The translations under genes and the position numbers were made by a program. This document shows positions 55,697-64,000 of a DNA stretch of 64,000 bases, piece after piece; within the stretch, counting starts at the first letter, position 1, and every line of letters starts with the position of its first letter. The stretch is taken from contig WPDH01000004.1 in the NCBI GenBank assembly GCA_019137255.1, positions 744,001 to 808,000 of the forward strand, in the 5' to 3' direction. Origin of the DNA: Corinectria fuckeliana (taxonomy: Eukaryota > Ascomycota > Sordariomycetes > Hypocreales > Nectriaceae). Under the pieces are notes generated by a model. It did no database searches, was not told where the DNA came from, and saw only the letters and a program-made list of their open reading frames with translations.

Positions 55697-58315
55697 ATGG
55701 GCAAGTTCTCCTTCGGCAGCCGCAAAAAGCAGGCGCCCAAGGTGACGGTCACGGCCCCCGCCGCCATGAGCAAGGCCCAGAAGATCCTCGGAGCCAACGC
55801 CCTCAGCATCGACAGCGACTTCTCCAGCTCCAAGGTCAGCCTCGCTGCCACCGAGCGGTCGGTCGCCGCCGCCAGCCGCGCTTCGTCCATCCGCGGCGCG
55901 CCCAGAGTCCCTAAGCTGGACCGGGAATGGGGAGACGAGTCGGACATCGTCCCGCGCCACCACCTCGGCGGCCACGCGCTCCGCGACGACGAAGACTACG
56001 ACGAGTACGACGACCTCGCCTCCGACATGGTCAGCGTGCTGCGGAAGAGACAGTCCACGTCCACGCTCGTGTCGTGGTACGACAAGTCGAAGCAACCCCT
56101 GGCCATCTCCCAGCAAACGTCCAACTCGGCAATGGCCAAGGGCATCCCTCCTATGCCGTCCAAGGCGCACCGGATGCTCGACATGGGCAACACCCAGTCT
56201 GATGCAAAGCCCAAGAAGAAGAAGCCCGCCAAGCTGGATCTGTCTCAGCTCATGTCGCGGAAGCCCAAAAAGAACGACAGCCCAGTCCAACAGCCCTGGG
56301 AAGGCCCCATTCTCGGTTCAGAGCAGTTCGTCAAGTCGCCGTCCTTGTTCTCGCCTCCCGCGTCGCCACCTTCCCGCGGCAGACTAACCAAGAGACCGAC
56401 CAAGGAGAGCTTGCGGTCAATGAAGTCGGAGCCCACCCGGCCAACCACTACCGACAGTACCCGCCGAGTACACAACCTCGAAGGCTTGCCTAACTTGTAT
56501 GAGCACTACGAGCAGATGTCTTTCCACCAAGTCATGAATGAGCAGATGAACCCCCCGAAAGACGAAGGCAAGGAGAAGCCGAAGCGGCCAGAAGCCCAGC
56601 CCTCAGAACCGCACTATGCGCCCATTGGCAAGCCCGCACAGCACATTTACCCACCGCACCGCGACGAGGCCATCATCTCGCAATACGCCAAACGCATCCT
56701 TCCCCAAACCCCCGGAGGCTCCCCCATCACCAAACCCGAAGCATCTTCTCCGATCGATTGCGCTGCCAGCGTGTCCAGCCGCCACACCCGTACTTCGAAA
56801 GCGTCGAAGCGTACTGACCGGAGCTTCCAGGAGTCAGATCTCCAGGAAAAGAGCGTACTGTCGCTTTCTTCAGACTCAGAGGATGACCTGTACGTGGAGT
56901 CTTCGTTCAAGGGCCCCGCGTCCGTTCCCGATTACCCGCTCTCAGACGCCGGTTCTACCTATGATCACCGCCCGGCGACATCCCGAACAAGCTCCAGCGC
57001 GGATAACAAGCGGTTCAGCAAGCGCTCAAGCACGACGCCCTCTAGCAACTTTCTAACCATCCCCAACGGCCATCACATCAAGACCCCAGCTGTTACCCCA
57101 CGATCAAGCTCTCTCTCGGGGAGCTCGGCCAACACCATCCAGGAGGGCACGGCACCCCGCTCTCCCTCACAACACTCTTACGCCTCCAACTCATCGGTCA
57201 ACACCACAATGACCTGGCAGAGCAAATTCGGCTTTGGGCTGCAACAAGCCCGAGCCATCACCTTAAACCCCGCCCAGGGCCCCTTCAGGGAGGAGGAGGA
57301 GGAGGAGGAGGAGAAGTCTGGGTTCAAGCAGGAGAAAAAGCATGAAAAGGTTCAGGAACGGGAACAGTCTCTGGAGCCCGAAGACGAGCTAGAGACGGCT
57401 GATGTGCGAACAAGGCTGCACCCAGATTCCATGACCAACGCGGCAGACCAGCCAACACCACCCCTGAGCCCCAGCTCGGTTGACTTTTTCATCCGCTCCG
57501 CTCACTCTTCCATCGACGGCCACAGCAGCCATAACCGAATCATGGCCGTCACCCGCCAGGAGGAGATGCTGCTGGCCGCGCTCCGTCACAAGCGACAGGC
57601 CATGCGCGAGACTATCCTCTCCGAGATCAATGAGGACGGCGCTGGCGATGACACACGCGTTCCAAAGGGACATCAATCTAAGCCTTCCGAGGCCACTATC
57701 ACCGAGAGCACCCCCACCGAATCAAGCTTCGACCTGGACTTCCCAGCGCCCCCGATGTGCAAGGACAAGACCGCCGTCGCGGCGAACGGCACCACGGTTA
57801 TTGATCTCCGCCACGCCTCATCTCATGGACAACTACCGGCCACGAACGTCGTCGATGGCCTCCCCCCAGCCGGCCCGGCCCTCCCCTCGTCCAAGAAGGC
57901 CCTCCTCAAGGCCCAGCAGGAAATCTCCCGCACCAACCAGCAAGAGCGCATCCTTCTGTACCTCGACCACCCCCACAAAAGCGAAAACGGCATCGTCGAG
58001 GAGGCAGAGCCGAGCCCTGACCTAAGCGATTTCATGGCCTTTGAGACTGAGGAGGCCGAAGATGCTGGCGATGTCCCCGGCGCCATGCTTTACTCGTCAC
58101 AGTCAAGCCACTCCAGCAAGCGCCGCGCGGAGGCTGCTAACCACAAGCAGGTCATAAACCTGTCCCCTGACTGTGCTGCCGCACTCGGCGTGCCGCGTCC
58201 CGACAGCCCTATTTCCCCTGATGCGATGTCTGCGATGCAACGCCGGGGGACGGTAAATAAGAAGACGGCGCGCCTGAGCGCCTTTGGCCCCGCGCGATGG
58301 GGTTATGAGGATTAA
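55697..58315 (+). CDS. large disordered fungal protein of unknown function, 872 aa, single exon
   Basis: A long intronless ORF with fungal codon use. It starts MGKFSFGSRKKQAPKV, has an acidic patch DDEDYDEYDDLASDM near residue 97, a conserved-looking block RKRQSTSTLVSWYDKSKQPL near 116, and then mostly Ser/Pro/Lys-rich sequence with basic clusters (PKKKKPAKLDLSQLMSRK). A poly-Glu run (8 Glu, codon GAG/GAA, 57290-57315) sits near residue 537. The helical segment around MAVTRQEEMLLAALRHKRQAM (615-635) could be a coiled coil. I recognise no enzyme or DNA-binding domain. Disorder and charge suggest a scaffold or regulatory protein; this is inference. The start is supported by a leader-like upstream region and context aaaATGGGC. 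Confidence 0.8.
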   Translation: MGKFSFGSRKKQAPKVTVTAPAAMSKAQKILGANALSIDSDFSSSKVSLAATERSVAAASRASSIRGAPRVPKLDREWGDESDIVPRHHLGGHALRDDEDYDEYDDLASDMVSVLRKRQSTSTLVSWYDKSKQPLAISQQTSNSAMAKGIPPMPSKAHRMLDMGNTQSDAKPKKKKPAKLDLSQLMSRKPKKNDSPVQQPWEGPILGSEQFVKSPSLFSPPASPPSRGRLTKRPTKESLRSMKSEPTRPTTTDSTRRVHNLEGLPNLYEHYEQMSFHQVMNEQMNPPKDEGKEKPKRPEAQPSEPHYAPIGKPAQHIYPPHRDEAIISQYAKRILPQTPGGSPITKPEASSPIDCAASVSSRHTRTSKASKRTDRSFQESDLQEKSVLSLSSDSEDDLYVESSFKGPASVPDYPLSDAGSTYDHRPATSRTSSSADNKRFSKRSSTTPSSNFLTIPNGHHIKTPAVTPRSSSLSGSSANTIQEGTAPRSPSQHSYASNSSVNTTMTWQSKFGFGLQQARAITLNPAQGPFREEEEEEEEKSGFKQEKKHEKVQEREQSLEPEDELETADVRTRLHPDSMTNAADQPTPPLSPSSVDFFIRSAHSSIDGHSSHNRIMAVTRQEEMLLAALRHKRQAMRETILSEINEDGAGDDTRVPKGHQSKPSEATITESTPTESSFDLDFPAPPMCKDKTAVAANGTTVIDLRHASSHGQLPATNVVDGLPPAGPALPSSKKALLKAQQEISRTNQQERILLYLDHPHKSENGIVEEAEPSPDLSDFMAFETEEAEDAGDVPGAMLYSSQSSHSSKRRAEAANHKQVINLSPDCAAALGVPRPDSPISPDAMSAMQRRGTVNKKTARLSAFGPARWGYED

Positions 58316-59068
58316 ACGACCACCGACAGAGGGACTTAATACCATAACGGATGGAGCATAAGAGGCGTTTTTACCATTCTCTTTTTAATATCTGCCTTTT
58401 GATACGATTTGCTCTTAGATCTGAGCGTTTCTGGATACCGCGATCACACGACGAGCACACACACAAACCACATACATTTTTCCTTTGTCGACATGAACCA
58501 TACTTTTCTTTTTGGGATACCGGCACGAGTTTCTGGGCTGCATCTGAGATGGTTGGTTGTTCGCGAACACCGCCGCGGGTACGAGGGAATCTGATGGCAA
58601 GACTTCCGCATACCATGGAAATACCCGATGGATCGGTGGCGTTGTTCTTCTTCATTGATGATATGCTGGGGCTGGCTTTATCTCTGACACATTTACCAGC
58701 TAGAAATTACAAAGGCGGGAGGGATGAATCAGTTACAGCGGTGGAATCGTGGACTTGATGAATGTGACGAAACCGGAAAGAAGAACGGAACAGGGGAGAC
58801 GCAAACTCGTTTATATCAGCTAAGTGGAATACGGGTTGGAAGGTCGAACGTGTATCATATTGTAATTTCACGCGATGTAATCGCACGAAGTAGGAATCTT
58901 GGGGGAACCTCGAGAGGCGGGCGAGGAAATCGAAGGTGGTTCGTTAATCTTTGTCCACTCGTGACGGTCCTCATCCGTGTATTTGCCCCCCTTCGTAAGA
59001 TGAGTTCACTAGGTTGTATGCGGTTGCTATCGTCTAGCCAGTTCCGTGAGGTCGGGGGGGTTCGGGGC
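58316..59068. other. tail-to-tail intergenic region, no gene seen
   Basis: About 750 bp between two convergent stops; it should contain both 3'UTRs. The small frames are not convincing. Confidence 0.4.
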
Positions 59069-59817
59069 TTAGTACTCCTCGCCCTCGGCAGGCTGGGGAA
59101 TCTTCTTGTGTTGAGGAGCAGCCATGTATCTATGGCGGTTGTTTTCGCACGTCAGCATGTCCCGTATCTGCACAGCCGCAATCTTCTTCATCAGCTTGTT
59201 TCCCCACCCCGTCGGAACGCACCTTCGCAGCTCAATCAGGATAGTCTCGATGGTGTTCTGGCGCTTCCACTCGTGCAGGCAGGGCAGGACGCTGGCGAGG
59301 ACGTGCCCCTTGTCGTCGACGCACGGCAGGATGATCTTGGTGTTGAACTTGACGGTCGGGGGCTTGTCGGGATAATCGGGGCCGCAGAAGATCTGGACGC
59401 TGTAGATGCGGTTTTCGTATACGGACTGTTTGTTTGCGAGGCGCCGCTGTGGTTAGCCTTTGGCTTCGAGGGTGGCAGTACGAGCGGCTATGGTTTCGAG
59501 CTGGGAGGAGAGCCCGTTGTTTCCGCTAGAATACAAAGATTGACCGTGAAGAGTTATTTGAGGATTGCGGCCTCAATATCCTCCCAACACCATGTGGGGG
59601 ATGAGACCATCAACGGTCATAGTAGCTGGGGGCCTTCTTGAGAACGACGGGCAGAGAACGAGCTTACATGGGGAGGCCCAAGAATGGTGCCGTTCCACTT
59701 AGTCATGAGTAGATCCTCAGGATCCTCGAGACCGTAGCTGCAGGCCTCGGCGCCGAGACCCTTCTCGCCCTTCTCGAGCTCCTCCAACAGGCGGAAGTTG
59801 CGCGGGACCTTGGCCAT
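59069..59817 (-). CDS. MMS2: ubiquitin-conjugating enzyme variant MMS2/UEV1, 137 aa, three exons
   Basis: A catalytically inactive E2 that pairs with Ubc13 to make K63-linked polyubiquitin on PCNA in error-free DNA-damage tolerance. Exons: 59817-59668, 59425-59223, 59129-59069 (138 codons), exactly the length of yeast Mms2. Conserved parts are MAKVPRNFRLLEELEKGEKG, MTKWNGTILGPPHSVYENRI (spliced), FCGPDYPDKPPTVKFNTKI, and WKRQNTIETILIELRRYMA. The E2 HPN motif and active-site Cys are absent, as expected of a UEV. Intron 1 is 242 nt, much longer than its neighbours; intron 2 (93 nt) has an earlier acceptor that would insert 11 residues, but the chosen one gives the family sequence LRRYM. Divergent from the stomatin-like gene. 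Confidence 0.95.
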
Positions 59818-60321
59818 GGCTTATATTTCACGGTCCCTTTTTTTTCCCCGAAAGAAGGCTTTCCCTGTATATTTGTGGACGAGGGGGAGGGGAAGAGGAA
59901 GGGTGGGAAACAAAAGAAACGGCGGATGGGCGGGCGTGCGGGTTTGTCAGCTGTCGGTGAGTGACGGGTAGATGAGGTTGGATGCTGGGATGGCGGTTTG
60001 GCGATGTTCAGAGACAACGCGGGGCAGTTTAGTTTGGGAGGGGGGGGGGGATGCCCGATAGCAGCGAGGCGACTCACAGGAGCACAGCCACATTGCCTTT
60101 GAACACCAGCCACATAAGGCTGACGCCACGCTTGGTTTCAGAGATGGCGTCACCGGGATTTATGCCTCCAGCGAACGGGTAAATCTCGGCCCCGAAGCTC
60201 CCCCAGCTTTCGCGAAGCTTCCCGAGTTGGTTTTTCCTTTCCTCTAGCCCGGAGACGTCACCTGGCATCAGGCATCGCGAACCTCCCGTCTCTCACCCTC
60301 ACCCCACGACGCAACAAAACC
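59818..60321. promoter_or_regulatory. divergent promoter between MMS2 and the stomatin-like gene
   Basis: A 504-bp head-to-head spacer, G/C-tract rich. I see no specific operator that I would name. Confidence 0.4.
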
Positions 60322-61563
60322 ATGGCGGCCACATCCCTGACGAGGGCGGCCCTCCACGCGCCGCAGTCGCGCCTCCTCTTCGCAACCGCCGCCGCCGTCG
60401 CCGCCGGCCGGCCGCTGTCCACCTCAGCCCGCGCCCTCTTCCCCGCCGGCTTCGGCCCGCCCGTCGTGACGTCGTACTTCTCCAAGCCCCGGCTGCCGGC
60501 CAACACGGTCGTGCGCTTCGTGCCGCAGCAGACGGCGTGGATCGTCGAGCGCATGGGCAAGTTCAACCGCATCCTCGAGCCGGGCCTCGCCATCCTCGCG
60601 CCCTTCATCGACCGCATCGCCTACGTCAAGAGCCTGAAGGAGTCGGCCATTGAGATCCCCAGCCAGAGCGCCATCACCGCCGACAACGTCACCCTCGATC
60701 TCGACGGCGTTCTGTTCACCCGTGTCTTCGATGCGTACAAGGCTAGGTGAGTGGTGTCGGCCAACGACGAGAATCGTCCATTGCTGACTTGCATGTGTCT
60801 GTTTCACAGCTACGGAGTAGAGGATGCCGAGTACGCCATCTCTCAGCTCGCCCAGACGACGATGCGATCCGAAATCGGCCAGCTGTCCCTCGACCACGTC
60901 CTCAAGGAGCGCGCCGCCCTCAACACCAACATCACGGCCGCCATCAACGACGCCGCCGAGGCCTGGGGCGTAACCTGCCTGCGGTACGAGATCCGCGACA
61001 TCCACGCGCCCGGCCCCGTCGTCGAAGCCATGCATCGCCAGGTCACCGCCGAGCGCTCCAAGCGAGCCGAGATTCTCGAGTCCGAGGGTCAGCGCCAGAG
61101 CGCTATCAACATCGCCGAGGGTAAGAAGCAGAGCGTCATCCTCGCTTCCGAGGCCATGCGCGCCGAGCGCATCAACGAGGCCGACGGTGAGGCCGAGGCC
61201 ATCCGGCTCAAGGCCAGTGCTACCGCCCAGGGCATCGACGCCGTTTCCCGCAGTATCATCAAGGGTGAGGCTGGCGCCCAGGCGGCTGTCAGTCTGAGCG
61301 TGGCCGAGAAGTACGTCGATGCCTTCGGCAAGCTTGCTCGCGAGAGCACCGCCATTGTCGTCCCCGGAAACGTTGGTGATATTGGCGGCATGATCGCTAC
61401 TGGTCTCAGCATCTACGGAAAGGTCGGCGAGACGCAAGCTCGCACAATGGCCAAGGCCCTCGCGGATCCCAACAGGAGTCATTCCTCCTCCGAGGACACC
61501 GCCCCATCGAAAGATTTGAAGGATACGGTCCTCGAGGGCTTCGAGCAAGCTACCAAGAAATAG
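60322..61563 (+). CDS. mitochondrial stomatin-like protein (SLP2 type, SPFH domain), 392 aa, two exons
   Basis: A membrane-organising protein of the mitochondrial inner membrane, thought to bind cardiolipin and stabilise prohibitin/respiratory assemblies. Exon 1 is 60322-60746 and exon 2 is 60810-61563 (393 codons). Residues 1-38 form an Arg/Ser/Ala-rich targeting presequence (LTRAALHAPQSRLLF). The SPFH domain starts at VVRFVPQQTAWIVERMGKF, continues through ITADNVTLDLDGVLFTRV, SEIGQLSLDHVLKERAALN and EAWGVTCLRYEIRDI, and is followed by the Ala/Glu-rich coiled coil QRQSAINIAEGKKQSVILAS. The C-terminal tail is short and polar. There is no hydrophobic hairpin, which is typical of the SLP2 type. 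Confidence 0.93.
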
Positions 61564-63129
61564 ACGTGTCAGCCAATTACCGAACCGAAACGCGACAACG
61601 TTCACACCCTGCATATGAGATAGGCACTCTCATCCACACACCCACTCATTCAGTTGCGCACACATATTCCACGCAACACAGAACAGCACTCTACTACAAA
61701 ATCGGCGTTCAGTGGTTGTACTTATAGGGATCTCTTGGTCATCTTGTCAGATTCTTAGAGCAAAGGGGCTAGGGGGGGGGAGCATGGAAGCGAAACGTGT
61801 ATTATATGGTCGATTTCTCCCAAAGCAGAACGGGAAACTAAACAAAACAAGAACGCCGCCTAATCCGTCAGGGAACCAAACCCTTAAGCTAAGCCAGTAG
61901 CAAAATACAAAGAGAAGAGGAGAAAAGGAACATCATACCATGAGTGTCTCCCGTCTGTTTCAAAGCTACGGTCTGGTGCTCATCTTGCCGGGCTACGTTG
62001 ACAGTCGACATTTGGTCATAGTGATGGCAGCGAGTCTTACTCCCGCCGCCCCAACTCCTCAAGTGTTCCCTCGACTTCCTCGTTTGACCAAGTTTGAATT
62101 AGCCAATGTGAGGAGCTACGCGCATGTCAAGGCAGAGTAATATAAGAGTCAAGAGTTACAGGCCCACATAGACGTCTCGCATCGCATGCCTACCCAGGAA
62201 AAGACAAGCTAGGTAGCCAACGAGTGCCGTGTTGGCAGAGTGGGCAATCGAGTAGACAAAGTGAAAGACCTCGAGGGTTTTACGGTCGATCATCAGAATG
62301 CGTTGACCAAACCGCTGAGCTATGTCGCGTATCCGTGGCATTCGATTCCACACCCGAAAGTGTCACCGCCTACAACCGTTGGCAGCATCGTCTCCCGGGT
62401 TACAAATTCGTTGTAAACCCAACCTTGCCTTCTCGCCACTTACAGTTCAATGCCCGTGTATACATACACTCACAAAGCACACACTACCAAACTGTGCTTC
62501 TGCTGAATTACACTCGCACCTTCTCCAGGGACAATCACTGTTTGGTAAAAGGACCTTGGTTGGGAACATTCCTCGCCGGCATCATCGCTGGAGTCGCTGG
62601 AGTCGTCATGCCGACCAGAAGGAAGCAGTGGTAACACTGTCGGTGAGAGTGTCGGCGAAGGTATTGGTGAAGGGGAATGATGAGCTAGAATCGTCGTTGC
62701 CCTTGGAGCAGCCCGAAGCTGAACCAGAGCACGTCTGGCCGTCCTCACAGCAACCATTGCTAACACAGTATAGCTCCGGAGCTCACAATTGCTCCTCGAC
62801 TCGGGCGGCCGATCAAGTCAGTCCAATCTTATTTGTATCAACCCGCTCAGCGGATGGTCCAAATTTGCCTTGCCAACCTTACGACAACCGAATGAGTTGG
62901 CGTAGTGCTTTGGTGTGGTGTCTTCGTGTCTCGGGTCTTCGTGTAGTCAAGGCTGGTTTGCTTGGACAAATTGTTCCAGGTGCCACATTATTTTTGTTAC
63001 CAGAAGGAGCAAATTAGACATGTGCTCGGGTATTGACATCGGAGCAAAATCGCGATTGCGAAACTAGTTACATCAGCACTCTACTCTTCTGCTTGGGCTT
63101 TGACTTGGATATTTTAAGCTTATCCCCGC
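61564..63129. other. intergenic region with a possible decayed Cys-rich gene
   Basis: 1.57 kb between stomatin-like and MER3 genes. It contains 3'UTR sequence of both genes and the Cys-rich minus-strand fragment at 62606-62782. No intact gene is supported. Confidence 0.4.
62606..62782 (-). pseudogene. possible remnant of a secreted Cys-rich protein gene
   Basis: A 58-codon minus-strand frame, opened by a stop at 62783 and closed by TGA at 62606. It contains CVSNGCCEDGQTCSG followed by a Ser/Thr-rich tail (SSSSFPFTNTFADTLT), the composition of the Cys module plus glycosylated stalk in fungal GPI-anchored proteins. There is no start codon, signal peptide or GPI tail in frame, and upstream frames are broken by stops. 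It could be the last exon of an unrecognised gene, a relic, or chance. Confidence 0.3.
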
Positions 63130-64000
63130 TCACACTTGGACAGTCTCCCGCACTATTGTCCCAACGATTTCCTCACACGCAAAGGAAATATTGAGCACTT
63201 CGCCCTTGGCAGCACTCAGCCCAATGAGCATTTCCTTACCTCCCACCAGCCTCTTGACACTTCCCCTCCAGAACCATACAAGCCTACCCTCGTAGCCTTC
63301 AACCACTAGCGTGACCCAGGGACTGCGTTTTTTCCAGCTCGGGATTTGCTTGTTTGCAAACCCAACTACGACGCGAACGATCCAGGTCGGAACAGGTCCC
63401 GAAGGCACCAATTCCTCGATCGGGAGTCTGGTTGCGCTGCCATTGGTAGATCCGGTGCCAAGTGATGGGTGGTATTGTTCGAGGACCTCAAAGCTGAGAG
63501 TCAACATTGGGAATCCTGCAAGCTGGTGCAGCATCTTCTGGCCAAACGGGGGGTTTCGACTCAGTAACCGCTCAATGTGGTAGAACTCCAACTTGGAGAG
63601 TTGTTGAATGTTTTTAACGGCCGCCTGGACCAAGAGGTTCATCTTCTTGGGGCCGATACCCTCAACTTGCAGCAATTGATTCTCGCTACCCTCCCACACC
63701 CCGGCCTTGACACTTCTCAAGACATCAAGGGCGGTAGTCACACCCCTTCCGTGGTTTCTTTCCCCTAAGATGTCCACTAGACACCTCAGAGATCGGTCAA
63801 GAATGTCGGATATGCGCTTGGATTCCTGAATAAGCTCTTTGCGTGCGGTTGCCGAGAGCCTGTTGGGCCATTCGGTGAGCGAGAGATCTACTTGGATGAC
63901 TAGAAAGACCTTGTGCCATGGCTGAGTCAGATTCTCTTTGACTGGGTAGGGGATTGCGGTGTGGTTATTGACTTCGCGGAGGAACGCCCTTTCGGCATTT
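63130..64000 (-). CDS. MER3: meiotic DNA helicase MER3/HFM1, C-terminal part, 5' end outside the window
   Basis: A superfamily 2 DNA helicase of crossover formation. Only the last 290 codons are present; the helicase motifs lie beyond 64000. The visible part is the Sec63/HhH region: LLQVEGIGPKKMNLLVQA (helix-hairpin-helix), IERLLSRNPPFGQKMLHQLA, and upstream TARKELIQESKRI. These are the hallmark Sec63-domain segments of MER3/HFM1 and exclude the related Brr2 and Slh1. The frame ends VRETVQV-stop. If two bases were removed at GTGTG just before this stop, the frame would run into a basic tail (SGDKLKISKSKPKQKSRVLM) with a TAA further on. The frame is read as the sequence gives it. Confidence 0.85.
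   Translation of the reverse strand, partial: NAERAFLREVNNHTAIPYPVKENLTQPWHKVFLVIQVDLSLTEWPNRLSATARKELIQESKRISDILDRSLRCLVDILGERNHGRGVTTALDVLRSVKAGVWEGSENQLLQVEGIGPKKMNLLVQAAVKNIQQLSKLEFYHIERLLSRNPPFGQKMLHQLAGFPMLTLSFEVLEQYHPSLGTGSTNGSATRLPIEELVPSGPVPTWIVRVVVGFANKQIPSWKKRSPWVTLVVEGYEGRLVWFWRGSVKRLVGGKEMLIGLSAAKGEVLNISFACEEIVGTIVRETVQV

Noticed and set aside
60424..61614. 396-aa minus-strand frame opposite the stomatin-like gene
   Set aside because: Mirror frame of an SPFH gene with strong codon bias; Gly/Leu/Asp-rich without a family.
62224..63017. Two plus-strand frames of 136 and 231 aa downstream of the stomatin-like gene
   Set aside because: No domain or start support; the minus strand of the same DNA carries the Cys-rich fragment, which is a better but still weak candidate.
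1..64000. CRISPR arrays, bacterial operons, secondary-metabolite PKS/NRPS genes
   Set aside because: None seen; introns and gene content are eukaryotic, and no ketosynthase, adenylation or terpene synthase motif occurs.

Overview
This window is nuclear DNA from a filamentous ascomycete (Pezizomycotina, most likely Sordariomycetes). The evidence is short GT-AG introns (mostly 48-93 nt, CTAAC-like branch sites), a CPC1/GCN4 bZIP gene with upstream ORFs, a C2H2 plus fungal-type transcription factor, fungal transporter families, and housekeeping genes (HOM6, PRPP synthetase, MON2, TRM7, MMS2, stomatin-like, MER3) in fungal form. I cannot name the species from sequence alone. Exon-intron models below were built by hand from splice sites and reading-frame closure; all complete multi-exon models close in frame.

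Layout. 0.3-6.7 kb: a small membrane protein, homoserine dehydrogenase, a CCDC174-like protein and the amino-acid-control regulator cpc1 with three leader uORFs. 7.4-10.2 kb: an OPT oligopeptide transporter with two GC-AG introns, followed by 2.8 kb without genes. 13.0-25.4 kb: a block that reads like an accessory catabolic cluster: C2H2/fungal_trans regulator, divergent SDR, amidase, zinc alcohol dehydrogenase, NodB-type deacetylase/imidase, and an AAAP amino acid transporter. 25.4-26.5 kb: an 89-bp perfect direct repeat around a tRNA-like B-box segment. 26.9-30.5 kb: a GPI-anchored secreted protein, a GNAT acetyltransferase and TRM7. 30.8-38.7 kb: MON2 and a PRPP synthetase with a 9-nt microexon. 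39.5-41.3 kb: an unusual flavoprotein/F-box/ankyrin-like protein. 41.3-55.7 kb: gene-poor DNA (a MITE, an assembly gap) interrupted only by one amino acid permease. 55.7-64 kb: a large disordered protein, MMS2, a mitochondrial stomatin-like protein, a possible decayed Cys-rich gene, and the 3' part of MER3 running off the window.

How the genes fit together. cpc1 and HOM6 are regulator and classical target of general amino acid control and lie 3 kb apart; the cpc1 promoter carries a perfect TGACTCA. The 13-25 kb block could liberate nitrogen from an amide or cyclic imide and oxidise the carbon skeleton, with its own regulator and transporter; this is inference. The two polyC-NN sites are assembly scars and not biology.
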